In this document: one piece after another, positions 7,380-15,224 of the stretch
Position numbering within the stretch: position 1 is the stretch's first letter
Layout of the letters: every line of letters begins with the position of its first letter
Origin: Mycobacterium gordonae
GTDB lineage: Bacteria; Actinomycetota; Actinomycetes; Mycobacteriales; Mycobacteriaceae
Direction: 5' to 3'
NCBI RefSeq assembly: GCF_002101675.1
Contig: NZ_LQOY01000069.1
Span: 1-58,489, forward strand
Length of the DNA: 58,489 nt
The notes under the pieces: model-generated
The model's database searches: none
What the model was told of the DNA's origin: nothing
What the model saw: only the letters and a program-made list of their open reading frames with translations
Made by a program: the position numbers and the translations under genes

Positions 7380-9308
7380 GTGTCCGCAGCCGTTGTTCGC
7401 GATACCGCCGGCACCTCGGCCCGCAGGGTCCCGGCGGCCTATTCGGAGCTCCCCGAAGTTCGGTGGGCTCTGGTGGCGAGCGCATTTTTCGCGTTGGGAC
7501 TGATCGGCCAGCTCGCCGGCGTTCCCGATTTCCTGTACTGGGGCCTGTACTTGGCCTGCTACGCAGCCGGCGGGTGGCAACCGGGCCTGGCCGGCCTACA
7601 GGCACTGCGGAACCGAATGCTGGACGTCGACCTGCTGATGGTCCTCGCGGCCATCGGCGCCGCCGCGATCGGTCAGGTATTCGACGGGGCCCTGCTGATT
7701 GTCATCTTCGCCACCTCGGGGGCGCTGGAGGCCGTGGCGACCCGGCGCACCGAAGACTCGGTACGCGGACTGCTCGGCCTGGCCCCCGAAACCACCGTCC
7801 GGCTGCGCGACTACGACGTCGAAGAAGTGGTGGACACCGCGCTGTTGGCCGTCGGTGATGTGTTGCTCATCCGCCCGGGCGAGCGCATCGGCGGTGACGG
7901 CGTGGTGCTGGAGGGCGCCAGCGAGGTCGATCAGGCCACCATCACCGGGGAACCCCTGCCGGCCGACAAGGCGCCCGGGGACGAGGTTTTCGCCGGCACC
8001 GTCAACGGCACGGGCACGCTGCGAATCCAAGTGCTCCGCCCCAGCGCCGACACCGTCATCAGCCGCATCGCCGCGATGGTCACCGAGGCCAGCGCCAGCA
8101 AGGCCCGCACTCAGCTGTTCATCGAAAAAGTCGAGCAGCGCTACTCGGTGCTGATGGTGACCGCGACCGTTGCGCTGCTGGTCATTCCGGTGCTGGCGGG
8201 CGGCGATCTGCGATCGGCCCTGCTGCGTGCGATGACGTTCATGATCGTGGCCTCGCCCTGCGCGCTGGTGCTGTCCACCATGCCGCCGCTGCTGGCGTCG
8301 ATCGCCAACGCCGGGCGGCACGGGGTGCTGGTCAAGTCCGCTGTGGTCCTGGAGAAACTCGCGGGCGTCACCCACGTCGCGTTCGACAAGACCGGCACCC
8401 TGACCGCCGGCACACCGCGGCTCACCCGGATCCATTCCGACGCCGGTTTCACCGAGACGGCGCTGCTGTCGCTGGCCGCTTCGGCGGAGAACCCCTCCGA
8501 ACACCCGTTGGGGCGTGCGATCGTCGCCGCCGCCCGGCGGGCGGGCGTAGCCGTAGCGCCGGCCGCCGAGTTCTCGTCCACGCCCGGCCGGGGCGTCCGC
8601 GCACGTGTCGGGGACCAGACGGTCGAGGTGGGTAGCCCGGCGTTGCTCGGCGAGCCCGGCGACGGGACGGTCGGCGAATTCGAGCAGTCTGGCCACACCG
8701 CGGTGATCGTGCTCGTCGACGGTACGCGCGCCGGGGTGCTGGGCCTGACCGATCACCGGCGCGACGAGGCCCCCGGCGCCGTCAGCAACCTCGAATCCCT
8801 CACGGGGACAACACCGTTGATGGTGACGGGAGACAACCCACGGGCCGCCGGCCGGCTCGCGGGCGAGGTGGGGATCAGCGATGTCCGGGCCGGCCTGCTG
8901 CCCGAGGAAAAAGTCGGCGTCGTGCGCGGCCTGGAGGCGGACGGGGCCAGGGTCCTGTTCGTCGGTGACGGTGTCAACGACGCGCCGGCGATGGCCGCCG
9001 CCCACGTGGCGGTCGCCATGGGCCGTTGCGGATCCGACCTTGCCCTGGAGACGTCGGACGTGGTGATCACCCGCGACGACCTGGCCGCACTGCCGGCCAT
9101 CGTCGCGCTGGCCCGCCGGGCCCGCCGCGTGGTCGCCGCCAACCTGGTCATCGCGGCCACCTTCATCGCGGTCCTGGTCGGCTGGGACCTGTTGGGTCAC
9201 CTTCCCCTACCTTTGGGAGTGGCAGGGCACGAGGGGTCGACGGTCCTCGTCGGCCTCAACGGCCTGCGACTGCTACGTGAGCGCGCCTGGCCCGGGCGCA
9301 ATCAGTAG
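7380..9308 (+). CDS. P1B-4-type heavy-metal-transporting ATPase (CtpD/CtpJ-like)
   Basis: A 642-residue metal exporter of the CtpD/CtpJ (CoaT) class, which in mycobacteria moves Co2+ or Fe2+ out of the cytosol. The membrane motif SPC is at residues 292-294, the phosphorylated Asp in DKTGT at 336, TGD and GDGVNDAP follow, and the C-terminal HEGST motif starts at His617; SPC plus HEGST defines the P1B-4 group. There is no N-terminal metal-binding domain. The open frame extends upstream through the operator and arsR, but GTG 7380 sits 7 nt after a TATAGT -10 box, so a leaderless start is chosen. It is divergent from an ArsR sensor that probably controls it. Ni or Zn cannot be excluded. Confidence 0.9.
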   Translation: MSAAVVRDTAGTSARRVPAAYSELPEVRWALVASAFFALGLIGQLAGVPDFLYWGLYLACYAAGGWQPGLAGLQALRNRMLDVDLLMVLAAIGAAAIGQVFDGALLIVIFATSGALEAVATRRTEDSVRGLLGLAPETTVRLRDYDVEEVVDTALLAVGDVLLIRPGERIGGDGVVLEGASEVDQATITGEPLPADKAPGDEVFAGTVNGTGTLRIQVLRPSADTVISRIAAMVTEASASKARTQLFIEKVEQRYSVLMVTATVALLVIPVLAGGDLRSALLRAMTFMIVASPCALVLSTMPPLLASIANAGRHGVLVKSAVVLEKLAGVTHVAFDKTGTLTAGTPRLTRIHSDAGFTETALLSLAASAENPSEHPLGRAIVAAARRAGVAVAPAAEFSSTPGRGVRARVGDQTVEVGSPALLGEPGDGTVGEFEQSGHTAVIVLVDGTRAGVLGLTDHRRDEAPGAVSNLESLTGTTPLMVTGDNPRAAGRLAGEVGISDVRAGLLPEEKVGVVRGLEADGARVLFVGDGVNDAPAMAAAHVAVAMGRCGSDLALETSDVVITRDDLAALPAIVALARRARRVVAANLVIAATFIAVLVGWDLLGHLPLPLGVAGHEGSTVLVGLNGLRLLRERAWPGRNQ

Positions 9309-9327
9309 AACGCACGCCACCGATCGG

Positions 9328-9805
9328 TTATATCTCCGACAGGATCTGCCGGCGCGGCGCGTCGTACTCTGCCGTGGTGACCGTGCCGGCGGCCCGCAGC
9401 TCATCGAGCTCCGCGAGCCGCTGCGTCACCGAAGGCTGGGCCTACTCGGCCGTCGGTGAGGCGACGGCGCGACGCACCACGGCCTGAAGCTGTTGGCTCG
9501 CCGCCGCATTGGACCTCGCGTCGAGCCTCTGGCCGAGGGGGACGCCGTGGGCTCGCAGAATCCGGAAGATCTCCATCAGCGGCTCGGCCTGCCCCGACAA
9601 GTCGTAGGTGGTTTCGTCACCGGGCAACGAGAAGTGTGCCGGCGCCAGCCCGTTGGCCAGACTGCTCCACTCCCAGTCGATTTGATGCTCTCCGGTGCTG
9701 GGGTCGACCAGGACCACGAGCTTGCGCGAGGTGATGTTGGACCGGCCTGACCACCCCGCCGCACAACAACAGCCAGATCTGGGCCTTGAGGTAGCGCCAG
9801 AACAT
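9328..9805 (-). pseudogene. Broken SHOCT-domain membrane protein gene
   Basis: On the minus strand the start MFWRYLKAQIWLLL (ATG 9803-9805) opens a membrane helix in one frame. The body, KLVVLVDPSTGE through YDLSGQAEPLMEI, continues in another frame, reaches TAG at 9442-9444, and the same frame then resumes with a typical SHOCT tail (LAELDELRAAGTVTTAEYD) ending at TAA 9328-9330. Intact mycobacterial relatives, as I recall, carry a second membrane helix and about 80 residues between GGVV and the NIT-RKL segment; these are missing here. So there is a frame-disrupting deletion plus an internal nonsense codon. It lies 19 bp downstream of the DUF427 gene. Confidence 0.7.
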
Positions 9806-9823
9806 CCTCCTTTTCGCAAGGCC

Positions 9824-10594
9824 TCAGCTGAACTGTGTACGCGGCCGGGACAGGGCCGCGCCGTCAACGACGATGTCGAGCTTCTCGTTGTAGAACGCCA
9901 CCAACCCGGCGATCGGGGCCACGGCAGGCAGCGGGTAGTGATAGGTCCAGGCCAGATCCGGATGCAGCGTCTCGCCCACCCGCACCGACCAGTAACCGGA
10001 CGTCACCCCTTTGTAGGGGCACAGTGACTGAGTGGACGTGGGTTCCAGATGCTCGAATGCGACATCCGCGGGGTCGATGTAATACCTTGTGGGTAAACCG
10101 GTTTCGAAGAGCAGAACCGGCGAACGGGTGTCGGCGAGCAGGACGCCGTCCAACTCGACGCGGACGTGCCGGTGCGAGCGCAGGGCGTCGACCCGAGAGT
10201 AGGGATTGCGCGGGTGACCGTAGATCTGTTCGTCCTCTTCCAGCCAGCGCAACGGGTCCCAGTCGAATCGCACCAAACCTGCCACCGGGCTGTCACTTTC
10301 GGCGTCGAACACCCGCGCCGCGGACGGGTGGGTCTGGCCGGCACCGACCAGCGAGTACAGCCGCGACGGGCCGAGCTGGACCCGCTGCGAATGGTTCTCG
10401 TCGCTGAGGAACTCGGCGCGCACGTCGGCCAGGGGGATGTAATACGCCGGGTAATAGGGGAATTCCCACACGTAGCGGGCCGCGGTGGTGTCGAACACCA
10501 GCTCGGAACCGAGGTAGCCGCGTACCCGGCGCGGTGCGGGCTCGATTCGCCCTCGCGCCGCGGCCATTTGGGGGAAACCGTGATCGGCGCTCAT
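9824..10594 (-). CDS. DUF427 domain protein (two tandem domains)
   Basis: A 256-residue protein made of two DUF427 units: one around residues 25-125 with VFDTTAARYVWEFPYYPAYYIP, the other around 150-240 with LLFETGLPTRYYIDPADV, CPYKGV and WSVRV. The family is small beta-rich proteins of unknown function; the C-P-Y-K-G motif near a conserved Trp-Tyr is typical. The open frame runs to 10864, but its upstream part is a shadow of the next gene. The ATG at 10592-10594 overlaps that gene's stop (ATGA), indicating coupling. Operon order is dienelactone hydrolase, DUF6295, DUF427. Confidence 0.8.
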   Translation of the reverse strand: MSADHGFPQMAAARGRIEPAPRRVRGYLGSELVFDTTAARYVWEFPYYPAYYIPLADVRAEFLSDENHSQRVQLGPSRLYSLVGAGQTHPSAARVFDAESDSPVAGLVRFDWDPLRWLEEDEQIYGHPRNPYSRVDALRSHRHVRVELDGVLLADTRSPVLLFETGLPTRYYIDPADVAFEHLEPTSTQSLCPYKGVTSGYWSVRVGETLHPDLAWTYHYPLPAVAPIAGLVAFYNEKLDIVVDGAALSRPRTQFS

Positions 10595-10866
10595 GACTGG
10601 TCCTGGGACGCCAGGCCCGCCGGCGCATGCGCGATGGCCGCACGTATCGCGTCGGCCAGGGCCAGTGCGCTCTCCTCGGTGAGTTCCAGCGCGACCCGAG
10701 CCGACGGCCCCAGGTCCGGATTGATGACGTCGATGTTGACGGTGTGTCCGTAGGGCGCATGCACAGGGTGGTCGACGTAGACGGTCGCGCGGCTCGCACC
10801 GAACCATCCCGTCGCGCCCTTGGCGCTGCCGTCGATCCGAACGTGTTCGGTGAGATACGTGCACAT
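10591..10866 (-). CDS. DUF6295-family small protein
   Basis: A 91-residue protein starting MCTYLTEHVRIDGSAKG. It matches a small actinobacterial family (DUF6295) recalled for its MCTY start, GW(F) segment and DHPVHAP/INPDLGPSARVALEL strands. Function is unknown; no signal peptide or membrane segment. It begins 2 nt after the stop of the hydrolase and overlaps the DUF427 start by 4 nt, so the three are probably one transcript. A longer frame to 11502 exists but is a shadow of the hydrolase gene. Confidence 0.75.
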   Translation of the reverse strand: MCTYLTEHVRIDGSAKGATGWFGASRATVYVDHPVHAPYGHTVNIDVINPDLGPSARVALELTEESALALADAIRAAIAHAPAGLASQDQS

Positions 10867-10868
10867 AA

Positions 10869-11624
10869 CTAGCCTTTCAAGTGAGTGGCGAAGAACGCGT
10901 CGATGCGGCGCCAGCCGTCCACCGCCGCCTCGGGGCGGTAGGCCGGGCGGTCCACCGAGAAGAAACTGTGTCCCGCACCGGGATAGGAGTGGAACTCGTG
11001 CGGCTTTCCCAGCCGGGTGAGCTCGGCGTCCAGCGTGGCCACTCCGTCCGGCGCGGGGAACCGGTCCTCGGCGCCGAACAGGCCCAGCATCGGGCAGCTG
11101 AGGTTCGCCGCCAGACCGAGGATGGGCCGCATCGTCTTGGGCATTCCTTCTGGAGCGTCCTCGACGATGAACGCGCCGTAGCAGTTCACGACCGCGTCGA
11201 ACGGCAACGAGCAGGCCGCAAGGTAGGCGTGCCGGCCACCCGAGCAGTGCCCGATGACGCCGAATCTTCCGTTGGCCCCGGGCAGCAACCGCAGCTGCTC
11301 GACGGCCCCGGCGACGTCGCCCACCAACCGCTCGTCGGGCACCCCGCCGGCCGCGCGGGCCGCCGCGGCGGCGTCGTCGGGCGCCGCGCCCGGGGCTTCG
11401 CGGGAATACAGGTTCGGTGCCAGCGTGTGATAACCGCAGACCGCCAGGCGCCGCACGAATTCCTTTGTCTCGCGGTCGTATCCGGGCATGTGGTGAATCC
11501 ACACCACCGCGCCGCGCGGTCCCTCGGCGAGCGGCATTGCCCGGTAGGCCTCGATCTGGTCGCCGTCGTGACCGGTGATGGTGACCGTTTCTGCCTGGAT
11601 TGCATCTGGACTGTAAGCGTTCAC
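10869..11624 (-). CDS. Dienelactone-hydrolase family protein
   Basis: A 251-residue alpha/beta-hydrolase. The nucleophile elbow GHCSGG has Cys, as in true dienelactone hydrolases; the acid lies in GAEDRFPAPDG and the His in GAGHSFF. DLH enzymes open lactone rings in aromatic catabolism, but many mycobacterial members act on unknown esters. The chosen GTG at 11622-11624 gives an N-terminus (VNAYSPDAIQAE) leading straight into the domain; the longer frame up to 12032 is antisense to the next gene. The promoter must lie in the 39-bp gap to the divergent nitroreductase-like gene. Confidence 0.8.
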   Translation of the reverse strand: MNAYSPDAIQAETVTITGHDGDQIEAYRAMPLAEGPRGAVVWIHHMPGYDRETKEFVRRLAVCGYHTLAPNLYSREAPGAAPDDAAAAARAAGGVPDERLVGDVAGAVEQLRLLPGANGRFGVIGHCSGGRHAYLAACSLPFDAVVNCYGAFIVEDAPEGMPKTMRPILGLAANLSCPMLGLFGAEDRFPAPDGVATLDAELTRLGKPHEFHSYPGAGHSFFSVDRPAYRPEAAVDGWRRIDAFFATHLKG

Positions 11625-11663
11625 GGTGTCAGCTTGCCACTCCCGCGAGTACGCTCTGAAGCC

Positions 11664-12173
11664 GTGGCACTTCGGCGGGAAAGCCCGATGCGCGGGCGGC
11701 GCTTGCGGCTCGGCGAGGCACTGTTCGAGCGCTTCGCCATGAGCGGGCTGGGTTACCAGTTCATGTTGCACGTGGCTCCGCGGCTCGACAAGGCGGTGAT
11801 TCCCCGCACCAAGGGCCGGTTGAGTTCGGCCGGGATCGACAAGGTCGGGCTGGTGACCAGTACCGGGGCCAAGTCCGGACAGCCGCGCACCCACCCGTTG
11901 GCGCTGTTCGAAAACTCCGGTGGTCTGCTGGCGATCGGATCCAATTACGGGCGGCCCACCCACCCCGCCTGGAGCGCGAATCTGCTGGCACACCCGGAGT
12001 GCACCGTCGAATTCGTCGGTCCCCCAAGGCAATACCGGGCCGAGCTGCTCACCGGTGCAGCTCGGGACGCGGCCTGGGCGAACGCGGTCGACTACTACGC
12101 GGGCTTCGAGGCCTATCGCACCAATTGCGCGCCCCGTGAGATCAGGATTTTCCTGCTGCGGCCGATCGACTAG
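11664..12173 (+). CDS. Deazaflavin (F420)-dependent nitroreductase-family protein (Ddn-like)
   Basis: A 169-residue split-beta-barrel protein of the DUF385/Ddn family. Recognisable segments are GLVTSTGAKSGQPRTHPLAL, GSNYGRPTHPAWSANLLAHP and WANAVDYYAGFEAYRT. Relatives bind F420 and reduce quinones or nitro-compounds at the membrane. The start GTG 11664 lies 8 nt after TACGCT (11650-11655), so a leaderless transcript is plausible; ATG 11688 is the alternative. The segment FERFAMSGLGYQFML may be an amphipathic membrane anchor. It is divergent from the dienelactone hydrolase. Confidence 0.85.
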   Translation: MALRRESPMRGRRLRLGEALFERFAMSGLGYQFMLHVAPRLDKAVIPRTKGRLSSAGIDKVGLVTSTGAKSGQPRTHPLALFENSGGLLAIGSNYGRPTHPAWSANLLAHPECTVEFVGPPRQYRAELLTGAARDAAWANAVDYYAGFEAYRTNCAPREIRIFLLRPID

Positions 12174-12179
12174 GTGCGC

Positions 12180-13781
12180 TCAGCCGACTTTGATGGCGAC
12201 GGTCACCTTCTCGGTCTTGGCGGGCAGTTGATCGGTGTCGACCACCAGGATCTCACCGCTGTCCTGAGTCCCGTTCGGCAGCATCTTCGGCTTGAGCCGA
12301 AACGGAGGGGTGTCCGACGACAGCCCGCTCAGACCGAAGTCGCTGTCGTTGGCCAGCATCAGCGTCTTCCCGCCGTCGCGGGTGGCGAGGCCCTCGATCT
12401 TGTCGTGCCCGAAAAAGTCCCCCTTGGGTGACAGCGTGCGCAGCAGCGCCGACACATCCAGTTGCAAAGTCTTGGTGGCTGCGGTGATTCCAGCAGCCTT
12501 GAGTTTGGCCAACGCCTCGGCGTCGGTACTGACGCCCACCAGATTCTCGATCGGCATCTTGTTGACCAGCAGGCCGCCGGCCGCGGCGTCATAGCTGGCG
12601 CCGGGCACCGTCGAGTTCGGCCCGACGTCGGTGGCCGCGGCGATGTCGGCCAGGTAGATCTTCGCGTTGCCGTCCGGCGGATTCTTGCTGTTGCGCTCGT
12701 CGACCAGGAAGGTGGTGGCGCTGAGCGCCGTGATCTCCGATATGCCGACCTTCGACTCCTGCGGGTTGGCCAGCGGATACACGTACTCATGCATGATGCT
12801 GCGGTTGACCAGGTTGATGGTCACGATGCGGGTGATAGGGACCGACTTGGCCGGGCCCGGCAATCCCGGTGTCTGCAGCGCCGACTGCATGACGGCGATC
12901 AGCGTGTTGCCGTCCGGCGTGATCGTCACCCCCTCCAAGCCGCGGTTCGGGGTGCGCAGCGAAAGTTCCCGGGGCAGGGTGTCGTCGTAGGGCGAAAGAC
13001 GTTCCAGCTCTTTGCCGTTGGCGTCGAAATGGATGATGTAGGGGCCGTACTCGTCGGACACCCAGAAGTTGCCGTCCAGCGTCGCGACGAGTCCCTCCGG
13101 GTCCACGCCGTAATCCGCCGGCGGCAGTGGCGCGCCGTTGAGGTCGATTGTCGACTCACCGATACTCGCGCGCGGGTCGAGCAAGCCCTCCAGCGGATGA
13201 CCATCCGGCCCCTGCAACATGACGGTCCGTTCCACCGTCGCTACGCCGCCGGCAAGTTTGAGCTTGGCGATGTGCGGGTGGTATTCGGGCACCGGGAAAA
13301 CAACTTCGTTCGGTGTGCGTCCTTCGACATTGGGCCCGCGGTCGGTGAGCCCGTAGATCTCGTCGCTGCTGCCGGGCACCGGGGCGATGCCCGATCCGTG
13401 CGCACTGGCCTGGATGTCGACGCCGCCGATGGTGGCCAGGGGCAGTTGGTCCTCGGAATAGAGCTTGACGGCACGACTGACGGTGACGGGCAACTCGTCG
13501 TTGCCCTTGAAGCCGGCATCGGGGGTGTAGACCACCGCCCCGTGGGGTCCGTAGCCGATCTTGCCGTGTGCGGGCTTGCCGAAGGCCACCGGCGTGAGAC
13601 CGCCGGTGGCGGCCAACATGCGGTTCGGGGTGATGGTGAGTGGTTTGCCGGCCGATGCGCTGAACTCGGCCTTGCCCGAGGCCGTCGGCGATGACGGCGT
13701 GGCGCTGGATGCGCAGCCCGCGACCGTGACCAGCACCGTGGCGAACAAGGCGACAGTTCGTGTTATGTATGCCATCCGCAT
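12180..13781 (-). CDS. Esterase-like activity of phytase (PF13449) lipoprotein
   Basis: A 533-residue exported lipoprotein. The signal peptide ends in the lipobox VAGC at about residues 20-23 (start MRMAYITRTV). After an N-terminal beta domain (residues about 40-105, cadherin/VCBS-like) comes the phytase-like esterase propeller: GLTDRGPNVEG, DPEGL, WVSDEYGPYI, NRGLEGVTITPDG, FFGHDKIEGLA. The family is annotated as phosphodiesterase or phytase-like with unproven substrates. It converges with the nitroreductase gene, 6 bp apart. ATG at 13775 is an equally possible start. Confidence 0.85.
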   Translation of the reverse strand: MRMAYITRTVALFATVLVTVAGCASSATPSSPTASGKAEFSASAGKPLTITPNRMLAATGGLTPVAFGKPAHGKIGYGPHGAVVYTPDAGFKGNDELPVTVSRAVKLYSEDQLPLATIGGVDIQASAHGSGIAPVPGSSDEIYGLTDRGPNVEGRTPNEVVFPVPEYHPHIAKLKLAGGVATVERTVMLQGPDGHPLEGLLDPRASIGESTIDLNGAPLPPADYGVDPEGLVATLDGNFWVSDEYGPYIIHFDANGKELERLSPYDDTLPRELSLRTPNRGLEGVTITPDGNTLIAVMQSALQTPGLPGPAKSVPITRIVTINLVNRSIMHEYVYPLANPQESKVGISEITALSATTFLVDERNSKNPPDGNAKIYLADIAAATDVGPNSTVPGASYDAAAGGLLVNKMPIENLVGVSTDAEALAKLKAAGITAATKTLQLDVSALLRTLSPKGDFFGHDKIEGLATRDGGKTLMLANDSDFGLSGLSSDTPPFRLKPKMLPNGTQDSGEILVVDTDQLPAKTEKVTVAIKVG

Positions 13782-13829
13782 TACTTAGCAAGCCGAGTTG
13801 ACACGCCGGTGTACACCGGCCGAGCGCCG

Positions 13830-14612
13830 CTAATGCTTCTTGTCTCTCACCCGGTACGTCGACGGCCACGACTTTCGCGACTCGTCGCCGGTCAGCGGGG
13901 TGCCCATGCCACCCACCTTCACGTTGTAGGCCTCCTTGCCCGGTCCGACTTCCCGGTTGGCGTGTTCCTGAGCCAGGTAGTACAGCTCGTCAATGGTGGC
14001 CTCGTCGTAGGCCACGAAGGAGGTCTCCCGCGCGACGTCGTCGATGCCCGCCAGCATCCGCTCCGGCAGGAAACGCGACGCCAGGGCCGCCGCGCCGAGC
14101 AGCGAGAACGGGATGACCCAGTAGCAAATGAACGACAGCGGGGTCTTGGTGTCCAGGATGGTGGCGTTACGCTCCACGATCGCCGGGATGGCCGACGAGA
14201 TGGTCATCCCGGCAAAGGCGGCGACCCAGATCCAGGTCAACATCGTGGTGACCCGCCCGAACAATTCGGTCTTGACGACGTCGGGGGGTTGCTCGGCGGC
14301 GGCGAAGTCGCGCACGAACGGTCTGCCGACCAGCACGCCGACCAGCGCCACCAGGAATATCCCCAGGTTGCTCAGCGGCTGAATCCAGCGCGCCATGAAC
14401 TCGTCGCTGAGCGCAAAGGTCAGCACGGCCAACACCATAAACGTTGCGACAGCACCAATTTCGAGTGCGTGCCCGGCCTTTCCGGTGGTCCGCCCCACCG
14501 CGAACACCGCAACGGCCATCAGCAGCGCGACCGACACGGCCGTGGCGAATGGAACGTTACCGACCAGGACCCAATAGACGATCCACGGCGCAAAGCCGAA
14601 AAGCATGCCCAC
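13830..14612 (-). CDS. Multi-pass membrane protein of unknown function
   Basis: A 260-residue protein with about six hydrophobic helices (residues about 5-20, 22-40, 50-68, 78-95, 125-145, 160-180) and a hydrophilic C-terminal tail ending SWPSTYRVRDKKH. I do not recognise a family with confidence. The first codon, GTG 14612, lies 8 nt after TAGACT on the minus strand (14621-14626), consistent with a leaderless start; ATG 14606 is the alternative. It is downstream of an MmpS-like gene on the same strand, separated by 45 bp, with no other clue to function. Confidence 0.7.
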   Translation of the reverse strand: MGMLFGFAPWIVYWVLVGNVPFATAVSVALLMAVAVFAVGRTTGKAGHALEIGAVATFMVLAVLTFALSDEFMARWIQPLSNLGIFLVALVGVLVGRPFVRDFAAAEQPPDVVKTELFGRVTTMLTWIWVAAFAGMTISSAIPAIVERNATILDTKTPLSFICYWVIPFSLLGAAALASRFLPERMLAGIDDVARETSFVAYDEATIDELYYLAQEHANREVGPGKEAYNVKVGGMGTPLTGDESRKSWPSTYRVRDKKH

Positions 14613-14657
14613 AAGGGGTCAGTCTATGGCTGGGCCGCCGGCGTCATGCGCACCGGA

Positions 14658-15143
14658 TCAGTTGCGGTACCTGCTCCTGGTCGGCGTCGGCCACGGATTC
14701 CCTGTCTCACCTAGACAGCTGACGATCATCGGCGACGGGCCATTGTGCGCCACCTGCCTACCGTTGGCCAGTACCCGACACTCAACGGTGGCCCCCGGTT
14801 CAAGAGTCGTCACCGTCACCCCCGCCATCACGACGGTTCCCCCGACGACCACGTCTGCGGACCAGGGCAGCGAAACGTCCTGGTTTTCGTCGCTGTCGGT
14901 GGGCCCCTTATACGACACGCGCGCCGTTCTGGCCGTGCCCTCGACCTGATATGTCATGGTGACCGCCCGGCGCTTCTCCCCGGTCGACGACTTCATCACC
15001 ACTACTACGACGACGACCCCGAGCATCAGGACGACAAGTAGGGCAGCGCCGCCGAGCACCCACGGCCACAGCGGCTTTCGTGGAGTCGGCGCCGAGTATC
15101 CGTACGGCGGAGGCGGGTATCCCGGAGGCGGGTAGTTGTACAT
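14658..15143 (-). CDS. MmpS-like membrane-anchored protein
   Basis: A 161-residue protein with a Pro/Tyr-rich cytosolic start (YNYPPPGYPPPPYGY), one transmembrane helix (about residues 26-48) and an extracytoplasmic beta domain. VTMTYQVEGTARTARVSYKGP, the LPWS motif and a Cys pair (ECRVLANG, VSCLGE) match the MmpS domain of siderophore and lipid transport accessory proteins. No MmpL transporter is adjacent, so it may act alone or with a distant partner. The Pro-rich N-terminus is unusual for classical MmpS and resembles other single-pass mycobacterial proteins. Confidence 0.7.
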   Translation of the reverse strand: MYNYPPPGYPPPPYGYSAPTPRKPLWPWVLGGAALLVVLMLGVVVVVVVMKSSTGEKRRAVTMTYQVEGTARTARVSYKGPTDSDENQDVSLPWSADVVVGGTVVMAGVTVTTLEPGATVECRVLANGRQVAHNGPSPMIVSCLGETGNPWPTPTRSRYRN

Positions 15144-15224
15144 GAGGACGTCCCGAGTCGCATGGATGCAGCTACCCGTCCATTTCAGCAGGTTTTTCGC
15201 ATGCTGACCTACGGTTGCGCGTAT

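Noticed and set aside
7596..9200. 534-residue minus-strand frame
   Set aside because: It is antisense to the P1B-4 ATPase and His/Gly/Gln/Arg-rich without domains; a high-GC shadow frame.
10881..11663. Long plus-strand frame upstream of the nitroreductase gene
   Set aside because: It is antisense to the dienelactone hydrolase gene and has no domain pattern. The nitroreductase domain begins after 11664.
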